From contig CACZAK010000022.1 in NCBI GenBank assembly GCA_902779075.1, positions 1 through 64,000 on the forward strand: 64,000 nucleotides of DNA, read 5' to 3'. The notes under the pieces were generated by a model. It ran no database searches and had not been told where the DNA came from. It was given only the letters and a program-made list of their open reading frames with translations. The translations under genes and the position numbers were made by a program. Numbering within the stretch: position 1 is the first letter of the stretch; each line of letters opens with the position of its first letter. This document shows positions 1-7,597 of the stretch, piece by piece. The DNA comes from an uncultured bacterium (lineage in GTDB: Bacteria; Verrucomicrobiota; Kiritimatiellia; RFP12; UBA1067).

Positions 1-4
1 GAAA

Positions 5-36
5 GCAAAAAGCCCCCATTTTATTGGGGGTTTCTC
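5..36 (-). terminator. Intrinsic terminator of tmRNA
   Basis: Read on the minus strand, a CCCCC/GGGGG stem (bases 26-30 and 13-17) with a short AT-rich loop is followed by CTTTTT. It lies about 55 bases past the tmRNA 3' end and suits Rho-independent termination of that transcript. Confidence 0.8.
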
Positions 37-88
37 GCTTGAATTTGTTAGCCCGGAGTTTCGGACTAAATGCTTGTCCCTATTTTGA

Positions 89-442
89 TGGTGGAGGTGG
101 GGGGAGTCGAACCCCCGTCCGAAACGGCTTTGGCCAAACATCTACGCGTGTATTCCGCCTTTGATCTCGCATCCGGTACGCCGACGAACGGGCTTATCCG
201 GACGCAACCGCTCAGTTATACGTGACCCAAACGCGCGAACGGAGCGCCCAAGGGCAAGTCCTGCTGAATGAGGCTTCCCCGCCTAGCAGGCGTCAGCGGT
301 TCAGCCGGTGGCCGTTAATTAGGCCGCCATGCGGTAATCAGCTTTCGCAATTACTCTTTTTTCCCGTTTTTTAACGAGGCCAACGAGAATCCTCGACGCG
401 CAATCTGGTCTCCACGCATCCCGTCGAAACCGGATCACCCCC
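89..442 (-). ncRNA. ssrA: Transfer-messenger RNA (tmRNA)
   Basis: Trans-translation RNA that rescues stalled ribosomes and adds a degradation tag. The minus-strand 5' end reads GGGGGTGATCCGGTTTCGAC, the classic tmRNA start. The 3' end carries a T-arm with TTCGA and ends in CACCTCCACCA, so CCA is encoded. The acceptor ends pair with a G3-U wobble, the alanine identity element. The tag frame on the complement of 319-348 reads A-K-A-D-Y-R-M-A-A then TAA. The one-piece layout (not permuted) spans about 354 nt, the usual length. Boundaries rest on acceptor pairing; the tag frame was chosen from the terminal MAA plus stop and the usual position. Confidence 0.95.
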
Positions 443-471
443 AAGTTCCCTTGAGGGAATATTTTTCAAAA

Positions 472-499
472 TTGCAAAAAATCTCTTTTTTGCTATACT
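472..499 (+). promoter_or_regulatory. Promoter of the GH-A glycosidase gene
   Basis: TTGCAA (472-477), a 16-base spacer and TATACT (494-499), the latter preceded by TTTTTTGC, which gives an extended -10 (TGC-TATACT). The transcript should start near 506, about 45 bases before the ATG at 551. TTGCAA is self-complementary, and this 108-base gap also has to hold the tmRNA promoter. Confidence 0.7.
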
Positions 500-550
500 G
501 TTCGCCACAGGAAAACCAGCGAAGTGAATCCAAACAGAAAGGTCAGTGCA

Positions 551-2491
551 ATGAGAGCGAAAGTTGTCGTGGTCGCCGTTGCGGCGGCGGTTTCCGCGGT
601 CTGCGCGGCGGAAGGGGACGCTCGGTTCCCGTTTGTGGTTTCGTATGGCGGCGCGGACAACGCCTCCAGCGTGGCGCATCTCCTTGACGCGCCCGCCGGC
701 AAGCACGGATTCGTGCGCGTGGTCGGTAATGAATTCGTGACGGACGCCGGTCCTATCCGCTTCAATGGCACGAACCTCACCGGCCCCGCGAACTTTCCGG
801 AGCACGACGTCGCCGATCGCCTCGCCGCGCGCTTCGCCCGCCTCGGCATCAACTGCGTGCGTCTGCACTTCATGGACACCTGGTACAAGAACTTCATGGA
901 TACGCGCCGGCAGTGCATCCTCGACGACGACTCCAAGACCCAGCGCAAGCTCTCCCCCGCGCAGCTCGACAAGCTCGACTACCTGATCGCCGCGTTCAAG
1001 AAGCGCGGCATCTACGTGAACATGAACCTCCACGTGGGACGCACCCTCGACGCGCGCGACGGCGTCCCCGCCGGCTCGCCGTGGGCGAACAAGACCGTCG
1101 GGCAGTTCTACCCGCGTTGCGTCGAACTGCAGAAGGAATACGCGCGCGACCTGCTCACGCACGTGAACAAATATACCGGCAACGCCTATACGGACGAGCC
1201 GGCCGTCGCGATGATTGAAATCAGCAACGAGGACCGCGGCCTCGTCGTCACGCGTCGGCACATGGGCATCAAGAAGCTCGCGAAGCCTTTCCAGGACGAG
1301 CTGGAGCGGCAGTGGAATGAATGGTTGAAGAAAAAGTATCCCGCAAACGAAGTCAAGTACGCGAACGGCAAGGCGCCGCTGCTCAACAAGTTCCCGAAGG
1401 CGTCGGCGCAGTTCCGCAAGGACTTCGACGACTTCCTCTGGGACAACGAACTGGCGTACTGGAAGGGGATGCGCGACTACATCCGCGAGACGCTGAAGGC
1501 GAAGTCGCCCGTCTCCGGCACGCAGTCCGCGCACTACAGTCCGCGCGAAATCCAGGCGCAGCTCGACTACGTGGACGCTCACGCCTACTTCCACCATCCG
1601 AGCGGGAAGGGACGGGGATGGATCGTCAAGAACTCCACGAACGAATGGGTCGCCGGCGGCGAATCGCTCGTCCACGGCCTTTCGACGCTCACGAACCTCG
1701 AGACCAAGTCCCACGCGCCGGAGAAGCCGTTCACGGTGAGCGAATACAGCCATCCGTATCCGAGTCCGTTCACGGGCGAAGGACAGCCCCTCGCGTGCGC
1801 GTACGGGCGCACGATGGGATGGGACGGCATCTTCCAGTACAGCTACAACCACTTCCCCGAGACGTTTGAGCCGGAAGGGCTGCCGTGGTGCATCTTCGAC
1901 GCGATCGCCACGCCGTCCGTGTGGGTGCATGCTCCCGCGTGCGCGGCACTGATGGTGCGCGGCGACCTGCGGGCGGACCGCGATCGGAAGCTCGGCGAGT
2001 TCATCTGGAACCGCGACCGTCCGGGCAAGGAGTACGTGACCGTCAACACGAAGAACAGCAAGCTTTTCGTCGGCTATGCCGATGGCCGCGAGATCACGCT
2101 CGGCGACGTGTCGCTCACGGTCGGCGCGACGGAGACCGGCGCGGCGGTGATTTCGCTCGTCTCGCGGAACGCGACCGGCTTCGGCGCAGAGGGCGCGGCG
2201 AGCATCCTCGTGGCGGCGAGCGGCGTTGCCGCGAACACCGGCGCGAAGATCGAGCGCGTCTCCGAGAAGCTCGTGCGCCTGCCCGAGCGCGGACACGCCC
2301 CCGTGTGCGCGGAGGGGATCCCGTGCGAGATTACGTTGCCCGCACCGCCCGCGCGCGTCAAATGCTGGGCGCTTGCGGGGGATGGTTCGCGCATGAAGGA
2401 GATCGCGCCGGAAGCGGTCGGCGATGGAAACCGCGCCCGCATCCGCCTCTCGCCGTCCTGCAAGACGCTTTGGTACGAAGTCGCCCTTTGA
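551..2491 (+). CDS. Secreted clan GH-A (GH5-like) glycoside hydrolase
   Basis: 646 aa. Predicted exported (alpha/beta)8-barrel glycosidase. The N-terminus MRAKVVVVAVAAAVSAVCAA is a Sec signal peptide; an in-frame GTG at 524 lies upstream, but the ATG at 551 starts exactly at the signal peptide. Residues about 45-430 form the barrel: RFNGTNL near the first strand, EISNED with E227 as likely acid/base, and TVSEYSHPYP with E398 as likely nucleophile, the spacing expected of retaining clan GH-A enzymes. The remaining C-terminus (about 430-646) is beta-rich. The family could be GH5 or a related GH-A family; the substrate is not readable. It is the first gene of a five-gene secreted polysaccharide block. 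Confidence 0.8.
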   Translation: MRAKVVVVAVAAAVSAVCAAEGDARFPFVVSYGGADNASSVAHLLDAPAGKHGFVRVVGNEFVTDAGPIRFNGTNLTGPANFPEHDVADRLAARFARLGINCVRLHFMDTWYKNFMDTRRQCILDDDSKTQRKLSPAQLDKLDYLIAAFKKRGIYVNMNLHVGRTLDARDGVPAGSPWANKTVGQFYPRCVELQKEYARDLLTHVNKYTGNAYTDEPAVAMIEISNEDRGLVVTRRHMGIKKLAKPFQDELERQWNEWLKKKYPANEVKYANGKAPLLNKFPKASAQFRKDFDDFLWDNELAYWKGMRDYIRETLKAKSPVSGTQSAHYSPREIQAQLDYVDAHAYFHHPSGKGRGWIVKNSTNEWVAGGESLVHGLSTLTNLETKSHAPEKPFTVSEYSHPYPSPFTGEGQPLACAYGRTMGWDGIFQYSYNHFPETFEPEGLPWCIFDAIATPSVWVHAPACAALMVRGDLRADRDRKLGEFIWNRDRPGKEYVTVNTKNSKLFVGYADGREITLGDVSLTVGATETGAAVISLVSRNATGFGAEGAASILVAASGVAANTGAKIERVSEKLVRLPERGHAPVCAEGIPCEITLPAPPARVKCWALAGDGSRMKEIAPEAVGDGNRARIRLSPSCKTLWYEVAL

Positions 2492-2504
2492 TTGTGAAAA
2501 TGCA

Positions 2505-2534
2505 ATGCCAGCTCCGTCTGCAATATGATATACT
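2505..2534 (+). promoter_or_regulatory. Leaderless promoter of the GH2 gene
   Basis: ATGCCA (2505-2510), an 18-base spacer and TATACT (2529-2534), followed by six bases and the ATG at 2541. The expected transcription start falls on the ATG itself, and no Shine-Dalgarno sequence is present. Confidence 0.7.
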
Positions 2535-2540
2535 ATCGGC

Positions 2541-5500
2541 ATGAGAACTCTCGTCCTTCTTGCCGTTTCTACCGTCGTGACCCTCGGGTTTTCGGCCGCT
2601 CCGAAGCAAACTGGCGGCCGTGCACCCATCGTGCGCGACTGGGAGAACATTGCCGTCAACTCGTTCAACAGGATGCCGGCGGCGACGTATGCGATGCCGC
2701 TGGCGAACGAGAAGGCCGCGCTGACGGATGCGTTGGAGTTCGAGACGCCGTGGAAGATGTCGCTGAACGGCACGTGGAAGTTCCACTGGAGCGGTGATCC
2801 ACAGCGCCGTCCGTTTGTATTCGAGAATCCGTCGTTCGACGTGTCGAAGTGGGAGACGATCGACGTTCCCTGCTGCGTGGAGATGCGCGGCTACGGGATG
2901 CCGCACTACCTCGCCCACGGCTATCCGCACAAGTTCGCGTGGCCGAAGATCCTCGACAAGGAGACGGGACGCCCCGACTACAACCCGGTGATGTCCTACA
3001 AGCGCAAGTTCCGTCTGCCAGATAGCTGGAAGGGACGCGAGACGATCCTCCGCTTCGAGGGCGCGGGGTCCGCGCTCTACGCTTGGATCAACGGCGAGAA
3101 AGTCGGATACGCCGAGGACTCCAAGCTGCCGAGCGAGTTCAACATCACGCCGTTCCTGAAGGACGGCGAGAACGAAATCTCCGTGCAGGTGTTCCGCTGG
3201 TGCGACGGCAGCTACGTGGAGGACCAGGACATGCTGCGCTTCTCGGGACTCTTCCGCGACGTGTCGCTCTGGTCGCGTCCGAAGGCCGGCATCGCGGACT
3301 TCGTCGTCACGCAAAAGTTCGGCGAGGGATACAAGAGCGCAATTGTTGACGTGGCAGTGGAAATCTACGGCGACGCGCAGGATGTGAGCGCGACGCTGTA
3401 CGACGCGCAGTTCAAGGAGGTGGGTAGGGCGGGTGCCCCGCGCCCGCCGCAATCGACGGCAAACGGCGGTCGCGGGGCGACCGCCCTACCGGTGCTTGTG
3501 CACATTCCACTTTCCTCACCTCAACTTTGGAGTGCGGAGAAGCCGTATCTCTATACGCTCGTGCTGACGTGTGGCGACGATATCCGCGCGAAGCGTATCG
3601 GCCTCAAGGAGCAGAAGATCGTGGGCGAGGTGTTCTACGTGAACGGCAAGCCGATCAAGTTCAAGGGCGTGAACCGGCACGAGACGAGCCCTGAGAACGG
3701 GCGCACGGTGTCGTGCGCCGAGATGCTGCGTGACGTGGAGCTGATGAAGCGGTACAACATCGACACGGTGCGCACGAGCCACTATCCGAACCACCGCCTC
3801 TGGTACGACATCTGCGACAGGTACGGCATCTACCTCGTCGCCGAGGCGAACGTGGAGGCACACGGCGCGGGTTTTGGCAAGAACGGCTTCGGCCCCATCC
3901 AGGCGTGGAAGCAGACGATCGTCGAGCGCAACGAGCGTCAGGTGCGCTTCTACCGCAACAATCCGTCCGTCACGATCTGGTCGATGGGCAACGAGACGAA
4001 GCACGGCGACAACTTCCGCGCCGCGATCGCGGCGGTCCGGAAGATCGACCCGTCGCGTCCGATCCACTGGGAGGTCGGCGCAAAGGATGCCGACATGGAC
4101 GCGGACATGTACTGGAGCGTGGAGCAGGTCGAGAAGATAGGCGCGGCTCACGACGCCGCGCACGACAGGCCGTTCTTCCACACGGAATACGCCCACGCGA
4201 TGGGTAACGCGATCGGCAACTTCCAGGAGTACTGGGACGTCACCTACGTGCATCCGTCGCTCATCGGCGGGTGCATCTGGGACTGGAGGGACCAAGCGAT
4301 CTGGGCGGGCACGGGACGCATCGACCCGAAGACGGGGCGCGAGGAACGCTACCTCGCGTACGGCGGCGACTTCTACGACAACCCGCACAACGGCCCAATC
4401 TGCCAGAACGGCGTCGTGGGGCCGCTCGCCGAGGTCACGCCGAAGCTGATCGAGGTCGGGCACGTCCACCGCAATCTTGTGGTGACGCGAAAGGCCACTG
4501 GAGAGTTCTCGCTGTGGAACAGGTTTCTATTTACGTGGGCGGACGAGTTCGAAGGTCGCTGGCAGCTTGTGGAGGATGGCGTTGAGGTTGCGTCGGGACA
4601 CGTTGTGCCTGCGCATATCGCGCCGCTGTCGCGCGGCGACGTGACATTGGAGGGATTTGACGCGGCGCTGGCGAGGGGCGATGGGAAGAAGGAGGGGAAG
4701 GAGCGGTTCGTCAATGTGTCGTTTGCGACGAAGCGCGACATGCCGTGGGCGAAGGCGGGCTGGGTGGTCGCGCGGGAGCAGATCTCGCTGGACGGCGGTC
4801 GCGGGGCGACCGCCCTACCGGCGGCGGATGGTAGGGCGCGCGCGCCGCGCGCACCGCTATCCGTTTCTGAAACCGCCAACACACTCACCGTCACGTGCGG
4901 GAAGACCGTGGCCGTGTTTAGTCGAAAGAGCGCGTTGCTTACGCAGCTTGTCATGAAGGGCGTGACTGTTTTGAAGGAGGTTTCACCGGGCGTCCCGGCT
5001 GGGCCTCACCTCACGTGCGTGCGCGCGTTCGTCGACAATGACAAATGGTTGAAGGACAGCTTCCTCGCCTCCGGGCTTGTCCGGCTCGGCTACCATCCCG
5101 AGCCGCTTGTCGTGACGGGTGACTGCGTGAAGGCCGTCATCAACGTGACCGGCACGAAGGGTTGTGGCTTCAAGCACGAATGCACGTACCGCTTCATGTC
5201 GGATGGCTCCATCACGCTGGAGAACACGGTGACGCCCTACGGCGTGATGCCAAAGGCGTTGCCGAGGCTCGGCCTCACGATGCGCCTCGCGCCGGCGCTT
5301 GAGCACATCAAGTATTACGGACGCGGACCATGGGAGAACTACATCGACCGCTGTACGGGTTCTTTCGTGGGGCTCTACGAATCGACCGTGACGGAACAGT
5401 ACGTCGATTACGTACGGCCGCAGGACAACGGCTACAAGAGCGGCGTACGGTGGGCGGAGTTCACCGACGGCGCGGGGAAGGGCGTGCGTTTCGAGGCGTC

Positions 5501-5801
5501 CGAACCGTTGTTCATGCAGGCGCTGCACTACGGGTGGGAGGACATCTTCCTCGCGCGTCACGACGGATGGCAGAAGCACACCCTGCAGATACGCCGCTAC
5601 GCGCCGCCTGTCGCGCAGCGCGACGTCATTCTCAACCTCGATGTGCGCCAGACGGGTCTGGGCGGCGCGAGCGTCGGCCCGGCGACGATGGAGAAGTACC
5701 GTTTCGATCCTTCGAAACCCGTCTCATGGACGCTCAGAATTTCTCCTCTTGCTTTCGCTACTGGGAGATTAGTCTACAGCGGGAATGTTAATGAGGACTA
5801 A
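2541..5801 (+). CDS. Secreted GH2 beta-galactosidase (LacZ type)
   Basis: 1086 aa, with Sec signal peptide MRTLVLLAVSTVVTLGFSA. The domain order is that of large LacZ-type GH2 enzymes: N-terminal jelly-roll (about 60-230), Ig-like domain, TIM barrel starting near GVNRHETSPENG, and a C-terminal beta-sandwich of the Bgal_small_N type (about 790-1070). Acid/base E485 sits in WSMGNETKHG and nucleophile E549 in HTEYAHAMGN. It should release terminal beta-galactose outside the cytoplasm. Two REP-like hairpin repeats are translated inside it (3423-3490 and 4794-4855), and its last ~20 residues are encoded by a repeat shared with the downstream gap (see repeats), so the ancestral stop was probably earlier. 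Confidence 0.93.
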   Translation: MRTLVLLAVSTVVTLGFSAAPKQTGGRAPIVRDWENIAVNSFNRMPAATYAMPLANEKAALTDALEFETPWKMSLNGTWKFHWSGDPQRRPFVFENPSFDVSKWETIDVPCCVEMRGYGMPHYLAHGYPHKFAWPKILDKETGRPDYNPVMSYKRKFRLPDSWKGRETILRFEGAGSALYAWINGEKVGYAEDSKLPSEFNITPFLKDGENEISVQVFRWCDGSYVEDQDMLRFSGLFRDVSLWSRPKAGIADFVVTQKFGEGYKSAIVDVAVEIYGDAQDVSATLYDAQFKEVGRAGAPRPPQSTANGGRGATALPVLVHIPLSSPQLWSAEKPYLYTLVLTCGDDIRAKRIGLKEQKIVGEVFYVNGKPIKFKGVNRHETSPENGRTVSCAEMLRDVELMKRYNIDTVRTSHYPNHRLWYDICDRYGIYLVAEANVEAHGAGFGKNGFGPIQAWKQTIVERNERQVRFYRNNPSVTIWSMGNETKHGDNFRAAIAAVRKIDPSRPIHWEVGAKDADMDADMYWSVEQVEKIGAAHDAAHDRPFFHTEYAHAMGNAIGNFQEYWDVTYVHPSLIGGCIWDWRDQAIWAGTGRIDPKTGREERYLAYGGDFYDNPHNGPICQNGVVGPLAEVTPKLIEVGHVHRNLVVTRKATGEFSLWNRFLFTWADEFEGRWQLVEDGVEVASGHVVPAHIAPLSRGDVTLEGFDAALARGDGKKEGKERFVNVSFATKRDMPWAKAGWVVAREQISLDGGRGATALPAADGRARAPRAPLSVSETANTLTVTCGKTVAVFSRKSALLTQLVMKGVTVLKEVSPGVPAGPHLTCVRAFVDNDKWLKDSFLASGLVRLGYHPEPLVVTGDCVKAVINVTGTKGCGFKHECTYRFMSDGSITLENTVTPYGVMPKALPRLGLTMRLAPALEHIKYYGRGPWENYIDRCTGSFVGLYESTVTEQYVDYVRPQDNGYKSGVRWAEFTDGAGKGVRFEASEPLFMQALHYGWEDIFLARHDGWQKHTLQIRRYAPPVAQRDVILNLDVRQTGLGGASVGPATMEKYRFDPSKPVSWTLRISPLAFATGRLVYSGNVNED
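3423..3490. repeat. REP-like inverted repeat pair inside the GH2 gene
   Basis: Two 26-base arms (3423-3448 and 3465-3490) are inverted copies of each other with 3 mismatches and a 16-base spacer. The right arm is itself a hairpin with 9-bp arms GGCGGTCGC and GCGACCGCC around GGG. It is read in frame as GRAGAPRPP...GGRGATALP. Confidence 0.85.
4794..4855. repeat. Second REP-like repeat inside the GH2 gene
   Basis: Bases 4794-4819 match the 3465-3490 arm exactly and are translated GGRGATALP. A degenerate inverted copy begins with GGTAGGGC at 4830. The arm order is the reverse of that at 3423. Confidence 0.85.
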
Positions 5802-5911
5802 CGTAAATGATTGCTTTCGCTATTGGGAGATTAGGAGTATCGGAGTTAAGGAGAATATTTTACAAAGTCTCTCATCCTCCAAAACTCCAAGACTCCCAAT
5901 AGCGAAAGCAA
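5749..5911. repeat. Three-copy 19-mer repeat with internal 8-nt periodicity
   Basis: TTGCTTTCGCTATTGGGAG occurs at 5811-5829 and as a perfect inverted copy at 5893-5911. A direct copy with one change (TACTGGGAG) lies at 5749-5767, inside the end of the GH2 gene. Between the inverted copies, GGAG recurs every 8 bases (5825, 5833, 5841, 5849). The element could fold into a long hairpin between GH2 and GH10 and act as a terminator or mRNA stabiliser. Confidence 0.85.
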
Positions 5912-5963
5912 ATAACGAACTCACAAGGAAACAGTAGGCAAGGTGAAAGAAAGGAAAAGTGAA

Positions 5964-7544
5964 ATGAAAACGAAACTCGTCATCGTGGCCGCGTTGGCGG
6001 CGACGGCTGCACAGGCTGCATTCAAAATCGACCGCTCGGTAATGTCCGAGGCGTACTGGAAAATCTGGAACGACGACGCCCAGGCGAAGATTGACGCGGA
6101 CATCGAGAAGTACCGCAAGGCGGACGGCGCGTTCGAGGTCGACGCGCCGGACGGCACGGAGGTGAAGGCGGAGCAACTGACGCACGCCTTCTTCTTCGGC
6201 GCGCACATCTTCAACTTCGACCAGCTCGGCACGAAGGAACGCAACGCCAGCTACAAGGCGCTGTACGGGAAGGAGGGCGCTCTCTTCAACTCCGCCACGG
6301 TCGCGTTTTACTGGCGCACGTTCGAGCGCTTTCCCGGTAAGCCGCGTTTCGAGGCGGGTGCAGAGGACAGCGAGGAATTCTGGAATACCTGCCCGAATCC
6401 CAAGGAACAGCCGCACTGGCGGCGTCCACCGTCCGACCCCGTGGTCGACTACCTCGTCTCGCGCGGCTGCCGCATCCACGGTCATCCGCTCGTGTGGGGC
6501 AACAACACGTGGATGACGCCGAACTGGCTCTGGGACGAGCTGTGTCCGGAGGCGGAAAAGGCCGCGCTCGAAAAGGCGTCGGGCGTGAAGGTACCGCGTT
6601 GGAACGCCGCCATCCCCGCTGGCGCGCCCAGCCGCAAACTCAGCAAGGAATGGGAACGCGCCTGGAAGAAAATCTACGCGAAACTCTCCGAGAAGCAGAT
6701 CGCCGCGCTCGTCCCCACGTTCATCAAGGCGCAGAACGAATGCTACGAGCGGCGTATCCGTCAGATCGGCGCGCGCTACGGCGCGAAGATCCATTCGTGG
6801 GACGTCGTCAACGAGAGCGCGACGGACTTCGACCACTTCAAGCGCAAGGCCGTGCGGAACCGTCCGTTCGATGCGTCGCATTACGGTCTGATGCCGGCGG
6901 ACTACGCCTACAAGGCGTTTCTGTGGGCGGGGAAGTATCTTCCCCAGACTGCGTGGTTCAACCTCAACGACTACAACATGGGCGACGGTTTCTTCCTGCA
7001 GGCGAAGGACCTGACCGCACATGGCGCGCGCATTGACATCGTTGGCTCGCAGATGCATCTCTTCAATCCGAAGGAGAGCGCCAACATCGCCATCGGCAAG
7101 GGACCGGAGCACCTCCGTCCGGAGAAAATCGCCGAGCGGTTCGTCCTCGTCTCCAAGGCGAACCGTCCGATCCACCTCTCCGAGATCACCATCACCGCGC
7201 CGGACAACTCGCCGAAGGGACAGATGATCCAGGCAATCATCATGCGCAACTGCTACCGTGCGTGGTTCGCGGTCGAGAAGATGACCGGCATCACGTGGTG
7301 GAACGTGGTGGACGACTGCGGCGCGCCGGGCGAGCCCTCCATCAGCGGACTTTTCACGCGCGACATGCAGCCGAAGACGGCGTACTTTGCGATGGACGAC
7401 CTCGTCAATCGCGAGTGGAAGACGAAGGCCACGGTGAAGGCGCAGGGCGGCAAGGTGTCGTTCCGCGGCTTCCGCGGCAGTTACCGTCTCACGTGGAAGG
7501 GCGCGGACGGCAAAGTGCAGACGAAGTTCGTCAACGTAAAGTAA
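5964..7544 (+). CDS. Secreted GH10 endo-beta-1,4-xylanase
   Basis: 526 aa. Cleaves the xylan backbone outside the cytoplasm. Signal peptide MKTKLVIVAALAATAAQA; the ATG at 5964 follows GAAAGGAAAA and is preferred over an in-frame GTG at 5943. GH10 hallmarks are HGHPLVWG, the acid/base motif WDVVNES (E284), VGSQMHLF, the nucleophile motif LSEITITAP (E407) and the WWNVVDD strand-8 motif. There is an N-terminal extension before the barrel and a short beta-rich tail after it; no carbohydrate-binding module is obvious. It lies between the GH2 and GH78 genes on the same strand, consistent with attack on decorated xylan or pectin-bearing cell wall. Confidence 0.93.
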   Translation: MKTKLVIVAALAATAAQAAFKIDRSVMSEAYWKIWNDDAQAKIDADIEKYRKADGAFEVDAPDGTEVKAEQLTHAFFFGAHIFNFDQLGTKERNASYKALYGKEGALFNSATVAFYWRTFERFPGKPRFEAGAEDSEEFWNTCPNPKEQPHWRRPPSDPVVDYLVSRGCRIHGHPLVWGNNTWMTPNWLWDELCPEAEKAALEKASGVKVPRWNAAIPAGAPSRKLSKEWERAWKKIYAKLSEKQIAALVPTFIKAQNECYERRIRQIGARYGAKIHSWDVVNESATDFDHFKRKAVRNRPFDASHYGLMPADYAYKAFLWAGKYLPQTAWFNLNDYNMGDGFFLQAKDLTAHGARIDIVGSQMHLFNPKESANIAIGKGPEHLRPEKIAERFVLVSKANRPIHLSEITITAPDNSPKGQMIQAIIMRNCYRAWFAVEKMTGITWWNVVDDCGAPGEPSISGLFTRDMQPKTAYFAMDDLVNREWKTKATVKAQGGKVSFRGFRGSYRLTWKGADGKVQTKFVNVK

Positions 7545-7561
7545 GACGGCGCTCTTTTCGG

Positions 7562-7590
7562 TTTACGCGCAAGGGCGGATTTGGTAAACT
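7562..7590 (+). promoter_or_regulatory. Leaderless promoter of the GH78 gene
   Basis: TTTACG (7562-7567), 17-base spacer, TAAACT (7585-7590), then seven bases to the ATG at 7598. No Shine-Dalgarno sequence lies between. Confidence 0.65.
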
Positions 7591-7597
7591 TGCGCGC

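Noticed and set aside
371..2773. 800-codon open frame antisense to the GH-A gene
   Set aside because: Shadow of strong third-position GC in the real gene; Arg/Val/Leu-rich, no recognisable motif, and the sense strand has a signal peptide and catalytic glutamates.
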